The notes beneath the pieces were generated by a model, which searched no databases, was not told where the DNA came from, and saw only the letters and a program-made list of their open reading frames with translations. 64,000 bases of DNA. It comes from Mesocentrotus franciscanus (Eukaryota; Echinodermata; Echinoidea; Camarodonta; Strongylocentrotidae). Made by a program: the position numbers and the translations under genes. The DNA is taken from contig CP137666.1 of assembly GCA_037976565.1 (NCBI GenBank), positions 6,904,597-6,968,596 of the forward strand, given 5' to 3'. Every line of letters begins with the position of its first letter. The stretch's first letter is position 1. This document shows positions 47,701 to 56,632 of the stretch, one piece after another.

Positions 47701-47876
47701 CTGTAGAATTGAATCAAGCAACTAAGATCACCATCTTCGCCGTAGCTGGCGGCATGCTGGTCATAGCCGTCGCCTCCATCGTTTTCGCTGTAATGACGAG
47801 CAAGCGTCGACTATCTGCCGAATCGAATCAGATCATGACCGAGAGGGCCACCGACATCTCTACATCACGAATTTGA
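26800..47876 (+). CDS. Giant DSL-EGF-ZP transmembrane protein, Notch-ligand-like, 11 exons
   Basis: Exons: 26800-26850, 27206-27363, 34692-34818, 35495-35658, 36231-43889, 44294-44454, 44783-44958, 45460-45869, 46327-46426, 46881-47094, 47707-47876. All are GT-AG, phases agree, and the total of 9390 nt gives 3129 residues. Domains: signal peptide 1-17 or slightly beyond; MNNL-like module about 20-166 (CC ... CGGC ... CL, GPCAYMDVYTGLVG, WPGTVELRITVVD); DSL 172-220; 67 EGF-like repeats about 223-2771; ZP domain about 2775-3025; furin-like RGGRVRR 3028-3034; transmembrane 3081-3103; 26-residue tail ending STSRI. MNNL plus DSL plus EGF defines Delta/Serrate/Jagged ligands, so a role in binding Notch is inferred. 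ZP domains drive polymerisation of extracellular filaments after release of a C-terminal propeptide. No family I know combines them. It is not a Notch receptor: no LNR, RAM or ankyrin region is present. A GPCR gene is nested antisense in intron 2. Confidence 0.92.
27206..35658 (+). CDS. Exons 2-4: MNNL-like N-terminal module
   Basis: Exon 2 (27206-27363) encodes TGTFTLELQNYLGDFRDFSY, then DCCDEAAIGCGGCDIGFTIC and LDNFP. Exon 3 (34692-34818) encodes SGPCAYMDVYTGLVGED and ends NTWP. Exon 4 (35495-35658) starts GTVELRITVVDVDDDG. In Delta and Jagged the same order is seen: 'GxFELxL', paired 'CC', a 'C.C...F..CL' block, 'C.YG...PVLG', and 'F.WPGTFSLIIEA'. This is the C2-like membrane-binding module that precedes DSL. 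Exon phases (2, 0, 2) are consistent throughout. Confidence 0.82.
27825..29279. mobile_element. Inverted-repeat element, 1.45 kb, in intron 2
   Basis: The left end TATAGGATTTCCCGGCGAAA followed by TTCGCGAGTTTGTCATT is inverted at 29243-29279 (AATGACAAACTCGCGAATTT, then GGCCGGGAAATCCTATA), about 37 bases with two differences. Beside each end are several diverged copies of a GTCATTCGAATTCATTTA-like motif. No transposase frame is visible. A second element is nested in it at 28059-28542. Confidence 0.85.
28059..28542. mobile_element. hAT-like MITE nested in the 27825-29279 element
   Basis: The left end TCAGGAGTGGCCAACCTTTT is inverted at the right end (GCGGGCCGCAGGTTGGCCAC, then ACATGA). Flanks TTTATAAT and TTTATATT look like an 8-bp target duplication with one mismatch. 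CAGRRGTGGCCAACCT ends followed by CGGGCCGCA are typical of hAT elements. The interior is decayed and non-coding. Confidence 0.75.
29280..30944. other. Intron 2, non-coding
   Basis: No exon fitting the DSL gene's phase is needed or seen here, since exon 2 joins exon 3 directly in frame at the position expected from Delta proteins. No clear terminal repeats. Confidence 0.5.
30945..31272. mobile_element. 3' fragment of the AGTGCCCCTTTT hAT-like family
   Basis: AAACCCCATCTGGATTG, GACCATCACACACAACTGCA, AATCCCTGATAATGTATCA, CCAATGTCTAAAATTTGAAT, CCAGAAAGTGCCCTTTTTGT and a C-run followed by ACTTTGAAAGACGCTC match the 3' ends of the elements at 50458-52070 and 57828-59300. The terminal bases are missing. 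The fragment stops 10 bases from the stop codon of the GPCR, so it would supply that gene's 3' UTR. Confidence 0.8.
31282..32526 (-). CDS. Class A (rhodopsin-like) orphan GPCR, single exon
   Basis: 414 codons from ATG at 32526. Seven apolar segments are visible. TM1 has GLPSNFFILLVFGKRRRK (conserved Asn). TM2 has LAVSDISS (Asp2.50). FCSAIWF gives the TM3 disulphide Cys, and the end of TM3 has DRYYAICHPF, a perfect DRY motif. TM6 has IITLLPSAF instead of CWxP. TM7 has TSNFFVYIAVNKDF in place of NPxxY, with the helix-8 start NKDF. The N terminus is only about seven residues. The third intracellular loop, about 130 residues, is rich in Gln, Ser and His. Role: a plasma-membrane receptor of unknown ligand. 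Echinoderms have large lineage-specific sets of intronless rhodopsin-class receptors and this fits them. It lies wholly within intron 2 of the DSL-EGF-ZP gene on the opposite strand. Confidence 0.92.
   Translation of the reverse strand: MSPLLVVNIIWILIICMTGLPSNFFILLVFGKRRRKISTDILVMTLAVSDISSCLMYLVQIGWLLVPDSRSDHFCSAIWFTGRSSVCVETIITTLIAIDRYYAICHPFKWNKSKKRAIYASVIIMIISYVTNIHYAVNTKAVAKSISIRLCIYDGMAWLRILGNVMMSLLFFCGATSLWCYLRIWMTMRQHRRVMAAQHTSSAGLPNWQTPEEPINTVSSRVEAMAGVSVKGSLQDGKSEPNEAYANREPQDHSLQEICEEAQSRRIQQHQGSYSNVVLNKTCTQSHIHQQPSDILDFGAGHGANTESDRPVPDTRGQNQPLSHAPKKHDVMTKMLLLATIIYIITLLPSAFLENLPPERFISLQQSPVGEWGVFFGYSLRGVNFTSNFFVYIAVNKDFRQSCWKLINGIHPTN
32527..33227. promoter_or_regulatory. Presumed 5' flank of the GPCR, nothing specific
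   Basis: AT-rich intron sequence upstream of the receptor start. I see no TATA box at a convincing distance and no repeated motif. Confidence 0.3.
33228..33395 (-). repeat. tRNA-derived SINE in intron 2
   Basis: On the minus strand: GGTCTAGTGGATAAGTCACC (A-box region), GGTTCGGGATTTGAATC (B-box region), AGAAAGTCCTTTTGAATGAC, GAGGTGAGTTAAATGGGTGC, CTGGTAGGATTTTT. Same family as 5515-5735. The D and anticodon arms do not form a tRNA. Confidence 0.7.
33396..34691. other. Intron 2 remainder, nothing recognised
   Basis: AT-rich intronic sequence with a T-run at 34230-34246. No repeat termini or exon signals beyond the acceptor of exon 3. Confidence 0.5.
36231..43889 (+). CDS. Exon 5: single 7.66-kb exon with DSL and 65.5 EGF repeats
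   Basis: After the DSL domain, EGF1 begins at 36397 (39 residues). From EGF2 (36514) to EGF64 every repeat is exactly 38 residues (114 nt), so repeat n starts at 36514 + 114(n-2). EGF65 (43696) is the only longer one, and EGF66 is split by the intron at 43889. The consensus is D/N-E-C-x-S-x-P-C-x-N-G-A-T-C-x-D-x4-Y-x-C-x-C-x2-G-F-x-G-x2-C-E, with the Ca-binding D-x-D/N-E pattern in most. The exon ends TAC AC|GTAAGG. Upstream of the acceptor at 36230 an ATG-initiated open frame exists, but the pyrimidine tract and AG mark it as intron. Confidence 0.95.
36244..36390 (+). other. DSL domain coding segment
   Basis: Residues 172-220. Six cysteines are spaced C-x8-C-x3-C-x11-C-x7-C-x10-C. The first five fit the Delta/Serrate/LAG-2 pattern, while the last gap is two longer than the usual eight. 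Diagnostic residues are CDKYYYSTSC, YCQATDNDSGHYTCD, and CLDGY. In known ligands this domain contacts EGF11-12 of Notch. The residues equivalent to the RPRDD loop are QATDN, so the basic Arg of many ligands is absent. Confidence 0.92.
44294..44454 (+). CDS. Exon 6: end of EGF66 and EGF67
   Basis: TTTAG|A joins the preceding AC to complete GRYT-CMCPPGLGGVNCE, then EGF67 is DPCHPDPCKNGGECIP ... CRCPVGFFGPLCEVG. These last two repeats lack the D-x-D-E calcium pattern and are more diverged than the array in exon 5, so they look like the older, conserved membrane-proximal end. Confidence 0.9.
44783..46949 (+). CDS. Exons 7-10: zona pellucida (ZP) domain
   Basis: Exon 7: VIIRCTGSSMTVFIPTTVPG, LSFTDPACRANP, FYDQCGTQVE, the ZP-N hallmarks (C..SSM.V, DP.C, CGT). 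Exon 8: MALKFHNVVYF, VQCVLTRDQL, ESCWMSPSAKA, VIISDG, the ZP-N/ZP-C linker and the CWxxPS block. Exon 9: GCPVDDSVQF ... KFSVKVDDF. Exon 10: VFMHCQAHVCNALDTDSRCS then LGC. These cysteines and motifs follow the order of uromodulin and tectorin-type ZP modules. RGGRVRR follows directly at residues 3028-3034 as a furin-like consensus cleavage site, the usual ZP arrangement. Confidence 0.9.
47707..47876 (+). CDS. Exon 11: transmembrane helix and short cytoplasmic tail
   Basis: After a polar stretch the exon encodes about 23 apolar residues (ITIFAVAGGMLVIAVASIVF onward), then MTSKRR as positive-inside stop-transfer. The tail is 26 residues and ends TSRI before TGA. S-R-I at the C terminus fits a class I PDZ-ligand pattern ([S/T]-x-hydrophobic), which many Delta and Jagged ligands also carry. 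Only one lysine is available in the tail for ubiquitin. Confidence 0.9.
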
Positions 47877-47901
47877 AATAATTAATTTTGTAGCTTGTTT
47901 A

Positions 47902-47907
47902 AATAAA
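47902..47907 (+). terminator. Polyadenylation signal of the DSL-EGF-ZP gene
   Basis: AATAAA lies 26 bases after the stop codon, with a second AATAAA at about 48029. The first would give a very short 3' UTR. Which is used cannot be seen. Confidence 0.45.
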
Positions 47908-47910
47908 TGA

Positions 47911-50457
47911 TTTACATTTCGTTCATCCATTGAAATCCCCAACAAGGCACTAGGTCAGAAGGGGTTTTTTCCGGGGGAGGGGGTTGGAGGGATGATAGGA
48001 GTCACTGTTTTCCTCATTTGGTACTGGAAATAAAATGTTGTTATAGTTAAATCATACTTAGTGACTGACTGAAATAAATGTAGTATTTAAACTTGACATT
48101 ACAGAGCTATTTGAATTTTATTAAGTATTATTTATTATATTTTATCTTTTGCACTGTTTCACAATTTTGCGTGCCCGCCTCCGACCCCCTCATTGCCTGC
48201 GCCAATGTGTATGATATGTGAAATATATTATTAGCTAACGTTCACTCAGGATCATTTATTTTCATAGGTAGCTATTCTATAAGACAGTCTTCAGCTACAA
48301 CATTTTTAAAACTGCTTTTTTGAAAAAAATTATGGATGCGGTTTTGTTGTGCCAAAGAAATTGTATAACTTTAGTTGCATTTATGAAATCAGTCACAAGT
48401 TTATTGACTTCTGTTTTGGCATTATAGGAGGGACGTTTATGAAGAACAAGGAAGCGAGTTTTTACAACCGGTTTTCATGGCGATTGAAAATGTATGATTA
48501 AATTGCTGTAAGTGCTACGTGTCTGATGTGGGTATACTATTAATTTTATTGTGATTTTTATTTATTCCTTGAATGTAAAGGAGTTTTCTAGACTGTCTAA
48601 ACAGCATATGTAAACCTCTTCACCCCAATCTAGGATATAAATTGTGAGTTATGAAATTGAGTTCATATAAATTGACCATTACCATTTGATAGAGGTCTTT
48701 CAAAATCAATTCATTCATTTGTCATCTCGTCAAGATTTGACCATGGTTTAGTATATTTACGCATTTTCTAATCGATGATGTAACCAAAAATAACAATGCA
48801 CAATAAATTATGATATTTAATTTATTTCCCTGTTGCTGTGTTTCTTGAGTTGTAATACAATGATAACTATTTTGTGGAAAAAGTCAACAGGGCTTGGCAT
48901 TTTGATTGAGCTTTTAGTAAGGAATTGTATTCCTTAACAGGAACCTACCCATAGCATTAACTTAAGTACAAATCAAAATAAAGGATAATTAATTTACTGT
49001 TTCTACAATTTCTAATACTTTCTTTCTCACAGTTTGCTTTAACATTTAAAAAAAAATCACCTGATTTTGAAAATAATATTTTCAATTGATATTTGAATAT
49101 TGTTTGATTTCATACAGTAGTTTACACATTCATGGCATTAGTAGGCCTATATGATGATTGACTATTCTACTAATTTTCCCCTTTTAAGGATCCACTTTTC
49201 GGCCAACAATCTTTCTATCTCTTTCTCTCCCTTTTCTATTCTCTTTGCATTTCCTTATATTTATCTCGTTCTTCCTTTCAAAACAATTCGTTTCTCCCCC
49301 TCCCCAACGCCCCTCTCCCCTATTTCTCTCATTATGGCATTAGTTATCATTTAGCTTATATAGAATAACTTTATAATATTGGCGATAGAGTATGGGATAG
49401 ATATAAGTATATGTGTAGAGATTATACATGATTTGTAGTATCTTCTCTCACTATACCTCCATTAGACTGCGTAATAAAAAAACTAATATATAAACATATT
49501 CCCTGCATTTGATTATGTGCATACATTCTTGTTGCTCAATTGAAACGCCCCATCAGGGATGATTGAAAGTGCAAAATGTAGATCTCAGTGGATGAACAGA
49601 GTAGGCAGAATCTGCAAATCGCTGATACATTGGTTAAAACCGAAATTAAATTAAATCAAAATCAAAATGAAAAATAAAATGAAAATGGAAAACTGAAAAA
49701 TAAAAACAAAGGAATGGTCGGAAGATCGGAGAGATATAAAGAGGATATAAAGAGAGAAAGGAGGAAAAGAAATTAAAGTTCGTCGATAAAAATAAATTGA
49801 AAGCATTTGAATAGCATTTTGGCGTAAATTCTGCATTCATCAAGATCTAGGAGATTTGATCATACAGACGAGATGCCTTCGAAAATTTTATATGGCGTCC
49901 TCATCGTTCAACAGTGGAAGAAATGTGCATCGTTCTGATGAGTGAGGGAGAGGAAAAGGAAAGATTCTCGTAGAGACTAGAGAAAAAAGAGAAATGAAGA
50001 GGGTGAAAACAGACAGATCAAGAATGGAAGAGAGGAGAGAAAGAGAAAAGGAAAGGGAGAGCCTAGGAAGTAGGGAGACACACATAGACAGTCAGCCAGG
50101 CAGACAGAGAAACAAAGGAAGGCGGTGGTAAGAAGAGAGAAAATAATACATGAAAGAGGTAGAAAGATGAGCTGGAAAAGAATGATAAATCACATTTTTA
50201 CATGTAATCGAAATAAAATCTAAGGAAGAACATGTACTAGCAATACAGAGAGAGAAAGAGACAGACAGACAGACAGAGACAGAGAAAGAAAGAGAGAGAG
50301 AACAAGAGAGAGAGAGAGAGAGAGAGAACAACAAAAAAGAACTTCCAAAAACCAAGAGTTGCGCAATTCGCACAGTTTCATGTTTTAAATTTATAATAGC
50401 CTTTGTAAAGCATTGACACGTTTGGGCATCGTCATAATGCATCTGAAATGCTTAAGT
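47911..50457. other. Intergenic; purine-rich tract at about 49640-50345
   Basis: Mostly AT-rich. From about 49640 the plus strand becomes almost pure purine, culminating in GA and AGAC microsatellites at 50240-50328. Open frames on the minus strand here are Phe/Ser/Leu-rich products of this bias and not genes. Confidence 0.5.
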
Positions 50458-52070
50458 CAGAGGCGGCCCTCCCGTGGGAGGGGGGCAGGGGGGGGCACAG
50501 TGCCCTCCCACTTTTTCAAGCACCCAAAAAGTGCCCCTTTTTACATAGAAAAAGTGCCCCTTTAACTTTGTAAGAAGTGCCCTTTTACATAGGAATAGTG
50601 CCCTTTACTTTCACAAGTGCCCTTATTAATTTGTAAAAGTGCCCCTTCTCCTTTTCAACTCTGATAAGTGCCCCTTTATTTGGACACGTGCCCCTTTACT
50701 TCGACAATTTCCCATTTTCCTTGCAATAAGTGTCCATTTTTCATTCTCATAAGTGCCCTTTTAATCTCTAGTAAGTGCCCCTTTTCAGGTACGAGAAGTG
50801 CCTCTTTTCACTTATGATAAGTGCCCCTTCACCTTTGATAATTGCCCTATTCAAATCTGAGAGGTGCCTCTTTTACTTTGACAAGTGCCCCTTTTCCTTT
50901 GTAAGAAGTACCCCATTTACCTTTTAATAACTACCCCATTTTAACTCGGATAACGCACCTAAGTTATATTTTCACATGTGCCCCTTTTCTCAATGCTAAG
51001 TACCCTATTAAAAAAGAGCCCCTTTCCCTTCTCATGAGTGCCCCTTCTCTTGTAAATGACCCTTTTCAAGTACGAGAAAATTCTCCTTTGCATTTCAGAT
51101 AAGTGCCCCCTCACCTCCGATAAATGCCCCCTTTAAAATTTGATCGGCGCCCATTTTCTTTCAACTAATGCATATTTACCTTTATTATAAGTGCCCCTTT
51201 TTCATTTATATAAGTGCCCCTGTTCATATCTGGTCATTTACCCTTTTCAGGTGCGATAAGTCACATAAGTGCCTCTTTTCACCTCTGATAATTTCCCTTT
51301 AACAATGATACGTGCCCCTTTTCCTTTCTAATAAGGGACCTATCCCCTTTTCATAAATGCCCCTTTTCACCTCTTATAAATGCCCCTATCAAAATCAGAC
51401 GGGGGCCCATTTCCGTCGACGAATGCCCATTTCCTATTCTCTTGACTGACTTTTTTCATCCCTGGTGAGTGCCTGTTTTTGAGGGTGTAAGAAGTGCCCC
51501 ATTTTCATCTCTGATAATTACTCTTGTACTTTGACACATGCTCCTTTTCTGTTCTGATAAGTGTTCTCTTTTCCTCTCATCATTAAACGCGCCCCTAATT
51601 TCAAGCGACTAAGAGGAATTTCCCAAAGCTCGCTCGCTACGCTCGCATGCATCTATAGATGATATACTTATGTCACTTAACAAGGGTCTTTTCAGTCTTC
51701 CGTTATGAGAATGTGCTTATAACCCCATCAGGATTGGGTTTTTTCCTCTTTATAAGATATAATTTTTCGCACTGCGACCTCACAAATCTTAAATTTTTTC
51801 CTCGCTTCGCTCGCTCCCAAATAAATTTTAAGACCATCACACCAAACTGCAAAGTATGATGCTTAAGCAATATCTTGTATGGTGTATAAAGTGGAACAAA
51901 TATTGAAATAATTCCTGATAATGTAATCACAATGAAGGGGTATATACCAATGTCTAAACAATTGTATAATTTCGCTTTGAGATTTCCCTTTGTAGGTGCC
52001 CTTTTTTCCAGAAAGTGCCCTTTTTTCTTGGTGCCCCCCCCCCACTTTGGAAGTCGCTCGGCCGCCCCTG
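50458..52070. mobile_element. Non-autonomous hAT-like element, copy A, 1613 bp
   Basis: Termini CAGAGGCGGCCCTCC and its inverted partner GGCCGCCCCTG are flanked by perfect 8-bp target duplications GCTTAAGT (50450-50457 and 52071-52078), the hAT signature. The first 1.1 kb is a degenerate array of about 25-base units centred on AAGTGCCCCTTTTC. The last 450 bases are unique to the family (CGCGCCCCTAATTTCAAGCG, GCTCGCTACGCTCGCA, GACCATCACACCAAACTGCA, TTCCAGAAAGTGCCCTTTTT, a C-run, CTTTGGAAGTCGCTC). No transposase. Copy B is at 57828; fragments are at 18876 and 30945. Confidence 0.92.
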
Positions 52071-52327
52071 GCTTAAGTTTATTGATTTAATTGTCTATAA
52101 ATAACCAAAACCTTCCTTCACAAATTGAAGTGACTGATTACAAATTCCTCCGCTCAAACATATTCGTCTTGGCAAACAAGACTATTCATCCATCATGCTT
52201 GTACGCGACGCAACATGTTGGTTTCTTCGTTCAAAGATTCCATGTGATATTCCATCACTTTGGCAAATTCTTCGTTTTTATTTTAACGTCGTTTTAAGGT
52301 TGTTAATTAAAAAACGTTTCCTGTTTG

Positions 52328-52843
52328 AAGGTAGTGTATCCCTTTTGCAGTCATCATCAAATTCTGTAGAACTTTGCAGTAATTATGATTATGTCACGTA
52401 TATCCTATCTGTGAAAATTAAACGTTAGCAGTGTCAAATTATGCAAGGAAACCCATTTACTTTCTAGACTTCACTGTCAGACACTATTGAGTGAGTGACT
52501 GACTTCTTTTTTCTTTGATAATAACATACATAAAGGGTACATGAGCATTTGTCTACATCAATAACCCACTTCTTGTAATGGCCAAAGTTAAACTGATTGA
52601 ATCTTTGCGCAGCACAAAACGTACGACCATTCAGTACAAGGGCCTGAAAATCAGACTATTTAATTAAACGAGCGCGCTCGCTAAATTCGATTCGACAACT
52701 AACGGTCGTTATTTTCCAACAAAAAGATATTTTCAAGCCCTTTTATTTTGAGGGAAGTTCTAAATTAGTGTTATCTTTCAAATGCCGTTGTAATTTAACC
52801 TTTTCATTTTTTCGGGGCTGCAACATAAGGGACATAGTACCTA
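52328..52843. mobile_element. MITE with TACTATGTCCC termini, copy 1
   Basis: Left GTAGTGTATCCCTTTTGCAG and right CTGCAACATAAGGGACATAG, then TAC, are inverted partners. The interior is about 85-90% like copy 2 at 60166-60703 in the same orientation (CATCAAATTCTGTAGAACTT, CACTGTCAGACACTATTGAG, GGGTACATGAGCATTTGTCT, CGTACGACCATTC). Non-coding. Confidence 0.85.
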
Positions 52844-53076
52844 TAAAAATAAGTAATAAAATTACATCCCACATCAGTTTCTGTGTAAACAGTTAAGCCG
52901 ACCGTCTATACGGGCAAAATATGTTAGATCCCCCCCCCCCCCACACACACACACATACACATGCACGTAAACAGAAACAATTATTAAAACAAACAAGGAA
53001 ACAAAACAAAAACAAACAAAAAAACAGCAAGGAAACGAACAAAGAAAAAAGTGTAAACTTAAGAATGGACAAAAAT

Positions 53077-53534
53077 AAGCCCGTTCTCACACACTTTGAA
53101 AGTGGTCTTAGTTAGACCGCTCCAGAGGAACGGGTCTTGAGGAACGGTTTGCAAGCGTTCACACTCCGAGCAGTTTTTTATGGCTCAAACCGCTCCACGA
53201 GTCAAAGTGGTCTTGTTGCTATGGCAGCTCAGGTCAGCGGGTCAATTTTTTCGCGCGCGGAATACAAACCGTATGTACCGTACTACATGTTTCGCGCGGG
53301 ACGTCACTACCTCACTTCCGGTCAAAGTACGCTTCCGTTCACATTGCACGTTAGAGCGGTCCAAACCGCTCTTAATAAGACCCGTTCCTCAAGACCACCT
53401 CCCGAGGTGGTCTTCTGGAGCGGTCCAGAAGTCCACTTCCTGGACCACTTTGACCGTTCTCACTCACCTAGGAACCGCTCCTGAGGAACGGGTCTTAGTT
53501 AGACCGCTCCAACGAAGTGAATGAGAACGGGCCT
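53077..53534. mobile_element. MITE with GCCCGTTCTCA termini
   Basis: Left AGCCCGTTCTCACACACTTT and right GAAGTGAATGAGAACGGGCC are inverted. Adjacent blocks GGTCTTAGTTAGACCGCTCC and GAGGAACGGGTCTT occur at both ends, in the same orientation for the first. The interior is rich in GACCGCTC/GAGCGGTC inverted pieces, so it folds extensively. Open frames inside it on the plus strand are not conserved proteins. Confidence 0.75.
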
Positions 53535-55072
53535 GAACGATGAGGCATGACATCGTTATGACGTCATTGGAGAGAAATTGGAGAAAGGCAAAAAAATCAA
53601 ACTGCCCCATCGGTCATTGACCTCGTGGGTGCGTTGAATCCCTTTCTTGAAAAGCGTTCAAGATGGTTCGAGAATGCGAGGACAGTCAAGACTGCATCTA
53701 TTCTTAGACACACTAAGTACTATTTTGACCATCCCGAAACTCATTATCGATGATTTGTTTTCATTCTATTCCAAAAGTGTGAATTTTGATTTGTTTTCCT
53801 CTTCGCCGTCGCCATGACGACATCAAAAATGTATGGTTTATTAGAAAATTGGAAGGCCTAAGAATGATAGAAAGGAGAAGGAATCGGCAATAATTATATC
53901 CGAATACGTAGGTTGTTATAATTACATGTATCACATTTATTTTATATAATCTTTAAGATCATAATACAGACACATCTGTCAAAAACCAATTTGTTAACGT
54001 AAGGCTATCACGTTTGAACAAATCAAATCAATTAGATATCTCTATTGATTATGATGATTATGGCTTCACTACCACGTGAATGCGTTGAATCTATTATTGT
54101 CATCAGAAGTATTTTACTTTGGCAAATTCTAAACTGATTATTAAGTTATGCAATATCATATAATTATAGCTAGAGGTTTTTTTTTAAATTTATTTTTTTA
54201 ATTTTTATCTAAGAGTGAATTAGATATATTATACGAACATGACAAAAAGCAAAACAAAACAAAAAAGACAACAAAACAAACAAGAACAAAACATTAAAAA
54301 GGAAAAGATAGAAAAGTAGAAGGAGAAGGAAAAGAAGAAGAAAATGATGATGTTGATGATGGGACAAAAAGGACAGTTTGATTTTCACCGTTATTCTACG
54401 TACAAGAAAATCCTCTCACTTATGAACTGATAGACCTTTGGTGAATGACTATCCTACAGATATCCATCTGTTAATTTGTCAAGGTAGATGATTCGTATCA
54501 CTGATTATACTTCTGGCCTCAGCTCCTTTTAGGACAGAGGTTTCAGGTCTCATCATCCAGGGGTACAAGGCTAGCTGCACCCCTACACAGATAGTGTACT
54601 CCTATAGATTAGACCACCCAAACATTATTATTGGGGCGTTGTTACGAGGGAGGGGGTTCCCGTATGAGTCTCCAAACTTACCTTTAAAAAAACGACCCTT
54701 TTTATTAGTTTGGAGACACATAAACCTTTAGAATAATAAAAAAAATAATGCTTTATTTTGTTTCGTTTTCGTCAAAGAAAGAGGAAGAGAGAGAGAGAAA
54801 GTGGAGGAGAAGAACAATAAAAGAAGATGACTCTTTCCTCTTCCCCAATCAGTATAGCGTTGTCAATTCGTATTTAATGTAAGACCTGTGCGCCTCCCTT
54901 TCCATTGATGCAGGTGCCCTTAAAAGGCTAAAAGGCTGCAGGTCCAAAGCACAATTCGTGAACATGGGTGCTTGAAATTGTTGTTTTACACATCATAATT
55001 TTAAAGTATTTTAGAAAGGTTCCAAGAAGCGCTGGTAAGAGCATGAAAAGTGGCCAATCAATCCAGACCACT
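53535..55072. other. Intergenic, nothing recognised
   Basis: AT-rich with A/AAC-rich low-complexity sequence at 54240-54360. No exon or terminal repeats seen. Confidence 0.5.
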
Positions 55073-55322
55073 GGGGGTGTTTCACAAAGACTAAGATCGA
55101 CTTTAAGTTGGACTTAACTTAACCATTGGACTCTAAATTATTATCTTTAGACAATATTTTCTTCCTTCAATAATGAACTATAAAAAAAAGGTAAATTCTG
55201 TATTATAGATTTGTGATCACGATTTGTACGTCCCTTGAGAAACCAATGCCAGGAATGGTTAGAGGAACAAGTGGCATGAAAGTCCAACTTAAAGTCGATC
55301 TTAGTCATTGTGAAACACCCCA
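55073..55322. mobile_element. MITE with GGGGTGTTTCACAAAGACTA termini, copy 1
   Basis: Long terminal inverted repeats of about 43 bases: GGGGTGTTTCACAAAGACTA, AGATCGACTTTAAGTTGGAC at the left, and GTCCAACTTAAAGTCGATCT, TAGTCATTGTGAAACACCCC at the right. Copy 2 is at 60947-61243. An AG microsatellite follows at 55456-55512. Confidence 0.9.
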
Positions 55323-56061
55323 GGTTGTTTACTCTTTGCAAAATTATCGAAGTTAACGCCCTTCTGGCTTTTAGCATCATTGTTGTATTGAGTATAGAAA
55401 GAAGCTTGTAATAAATCAACAAGCTTTGGGAGTATGGAATTAAAAAGAAAAGAAAAGAAGAGAGAGAGAGAGAGAGAGAGAGGGGGAGAGAGAGAGAGAG
55501 AGAAAGAGAGATAGGAGAGGAGGGAATTTTATTTGTATATACATGTACTTGGTTCATTGATCACATGACCCAAGGCAATTGGGAATAAACAGATACAAAT
55601 ACTATCGAATTAATATTTCATTGTTAATTCACCAATATACATGGGATGAATAAATTCCTTTGCCATGCAGAATGCAATTGTATTCTATTCATGCATGACT
55701 TGAAAAAAATAATTATGCATTAGGTTATGCCTTTGCCTATATAGTATGTTCATGTATATAGATCACAAATCGGTATTTGTTCCCTTATGAATGTTCAGTG
55801 TTTACGCTGACCGATTTGTACCCAAAACTGCTGTACAGTAGCAGTATGATTATGAGAAAACAAAATACAAATGTTATATTTAGAGGATATTGGACTTACC
55901 CATGATCATTATGTATTATATTACTTTGCAGACCGTGTACATTGAGATACCCAGCTTGTCAACCAAGTCGTCAGCTGGAGTAAACAAATAGACAGGTACT
56001 TATTTAATTATTATTGTTGTTGTTGATATTGCTGTTATAGTTATTATTCTATTACTGTTAT

Positions 56062-56074
56062 ACTACTGCTGCTC

Positions 56075-56157
<83 letters not shown>

Positions 56158-56209
56158 GCTGCTGCTACTACTACTACTACTACTACTACTACTCTACTAT
56201 ACTACTACT

Positions 56210-56269
<60 letters not shown>
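56062..56269. repeat. (CTA)n microsatellite
   Basis: About 200 bases of nearly pure ACT/CTA triplets with a few TGCTGC interruptions. It continues at 56633-56676 on the other side of the inserted element, and degenerates to TAGTAG/TATTATTAG by 56830. Confidence 0.95.
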
Positions 56270-56632
56270 CAGGGGTGGATCCAGCCGGCGGCAAGGGAGG
56301 GGGCCGAAAAAGGGGCCCATTTCGTGCGAAAATTTGAAAACCGTGCCGGCCGATTTTCCGCTCACTCAGTGGGGGGTAGCAAGAGCAATTTTTTTTTGCT
56401 TCCGAAAATTGAAAATTGGAAAATCGTGCCGGTCGATTTTTCGCTCAGTGGGGAGGGGGAGGGGGGCTAGTGAGCACAATTTTTTTTTTTGCCATCGAAA
56501 AATTGAAAAAAAAATTCACCACCACCCCTTGAGCGCCAGGAGGGCCCATCTTCTTTTTTCCAAAAAAGGGTGTTTATACATGTTTTTTTTCTAGGGGAGG
56601 GGGCCCGGGCCCCCTCCCTGGATCTGCCACTG
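56270..56632. mobile_element. hAT-like MITE inserted into the CTA microsatellite
   Basis: Left CAGGGGTGGATCCAGCC and right CTGGATCTGCCACTG are inverted termini (CAGNGGNRGATCCAG). The interior has GGGGGCCGAAAAAGGGGCCC and a duplicated GGAAAATCGTGCCGGTCGAT-like block followed by CGCTCAGTGGGGAG. Both flanks read ACTACTAC, which is consistent with an 8-bp target duplication, although the microsatellite makes that automatic. Confidence 0.85.

Noticed and set aside
26800..47876. Interpretation as a Notch receptor or fibropellin
   Set aside because: There are no LNR repeats, RAM region or ankyrin repeats, no fibropellin avidin-like or CUB domain, and a DSL domain with ZP are present instead.
49640..50442. 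Minus-strand open frames of 60-116 codons rich in Ser, Leu and Phe
   Set aside because: They result from the purine-rich plus strand and GA microsatellites.
50520..51600. A CRISPR-like or regulatory direct-repeat array (AGTGCCCCTTTT)
   Set aside because: Units are degenerate, spacers are not unique, and the whole array is duplicated at 57880-58830 within a transposon with target duplications.
53137..53524. Plus-strand open frames of about 115 codons
   Set aside because: They lie within an inverted-repeat MITE and reflect its repeated GACCGCTC and GAACGGG blocks.
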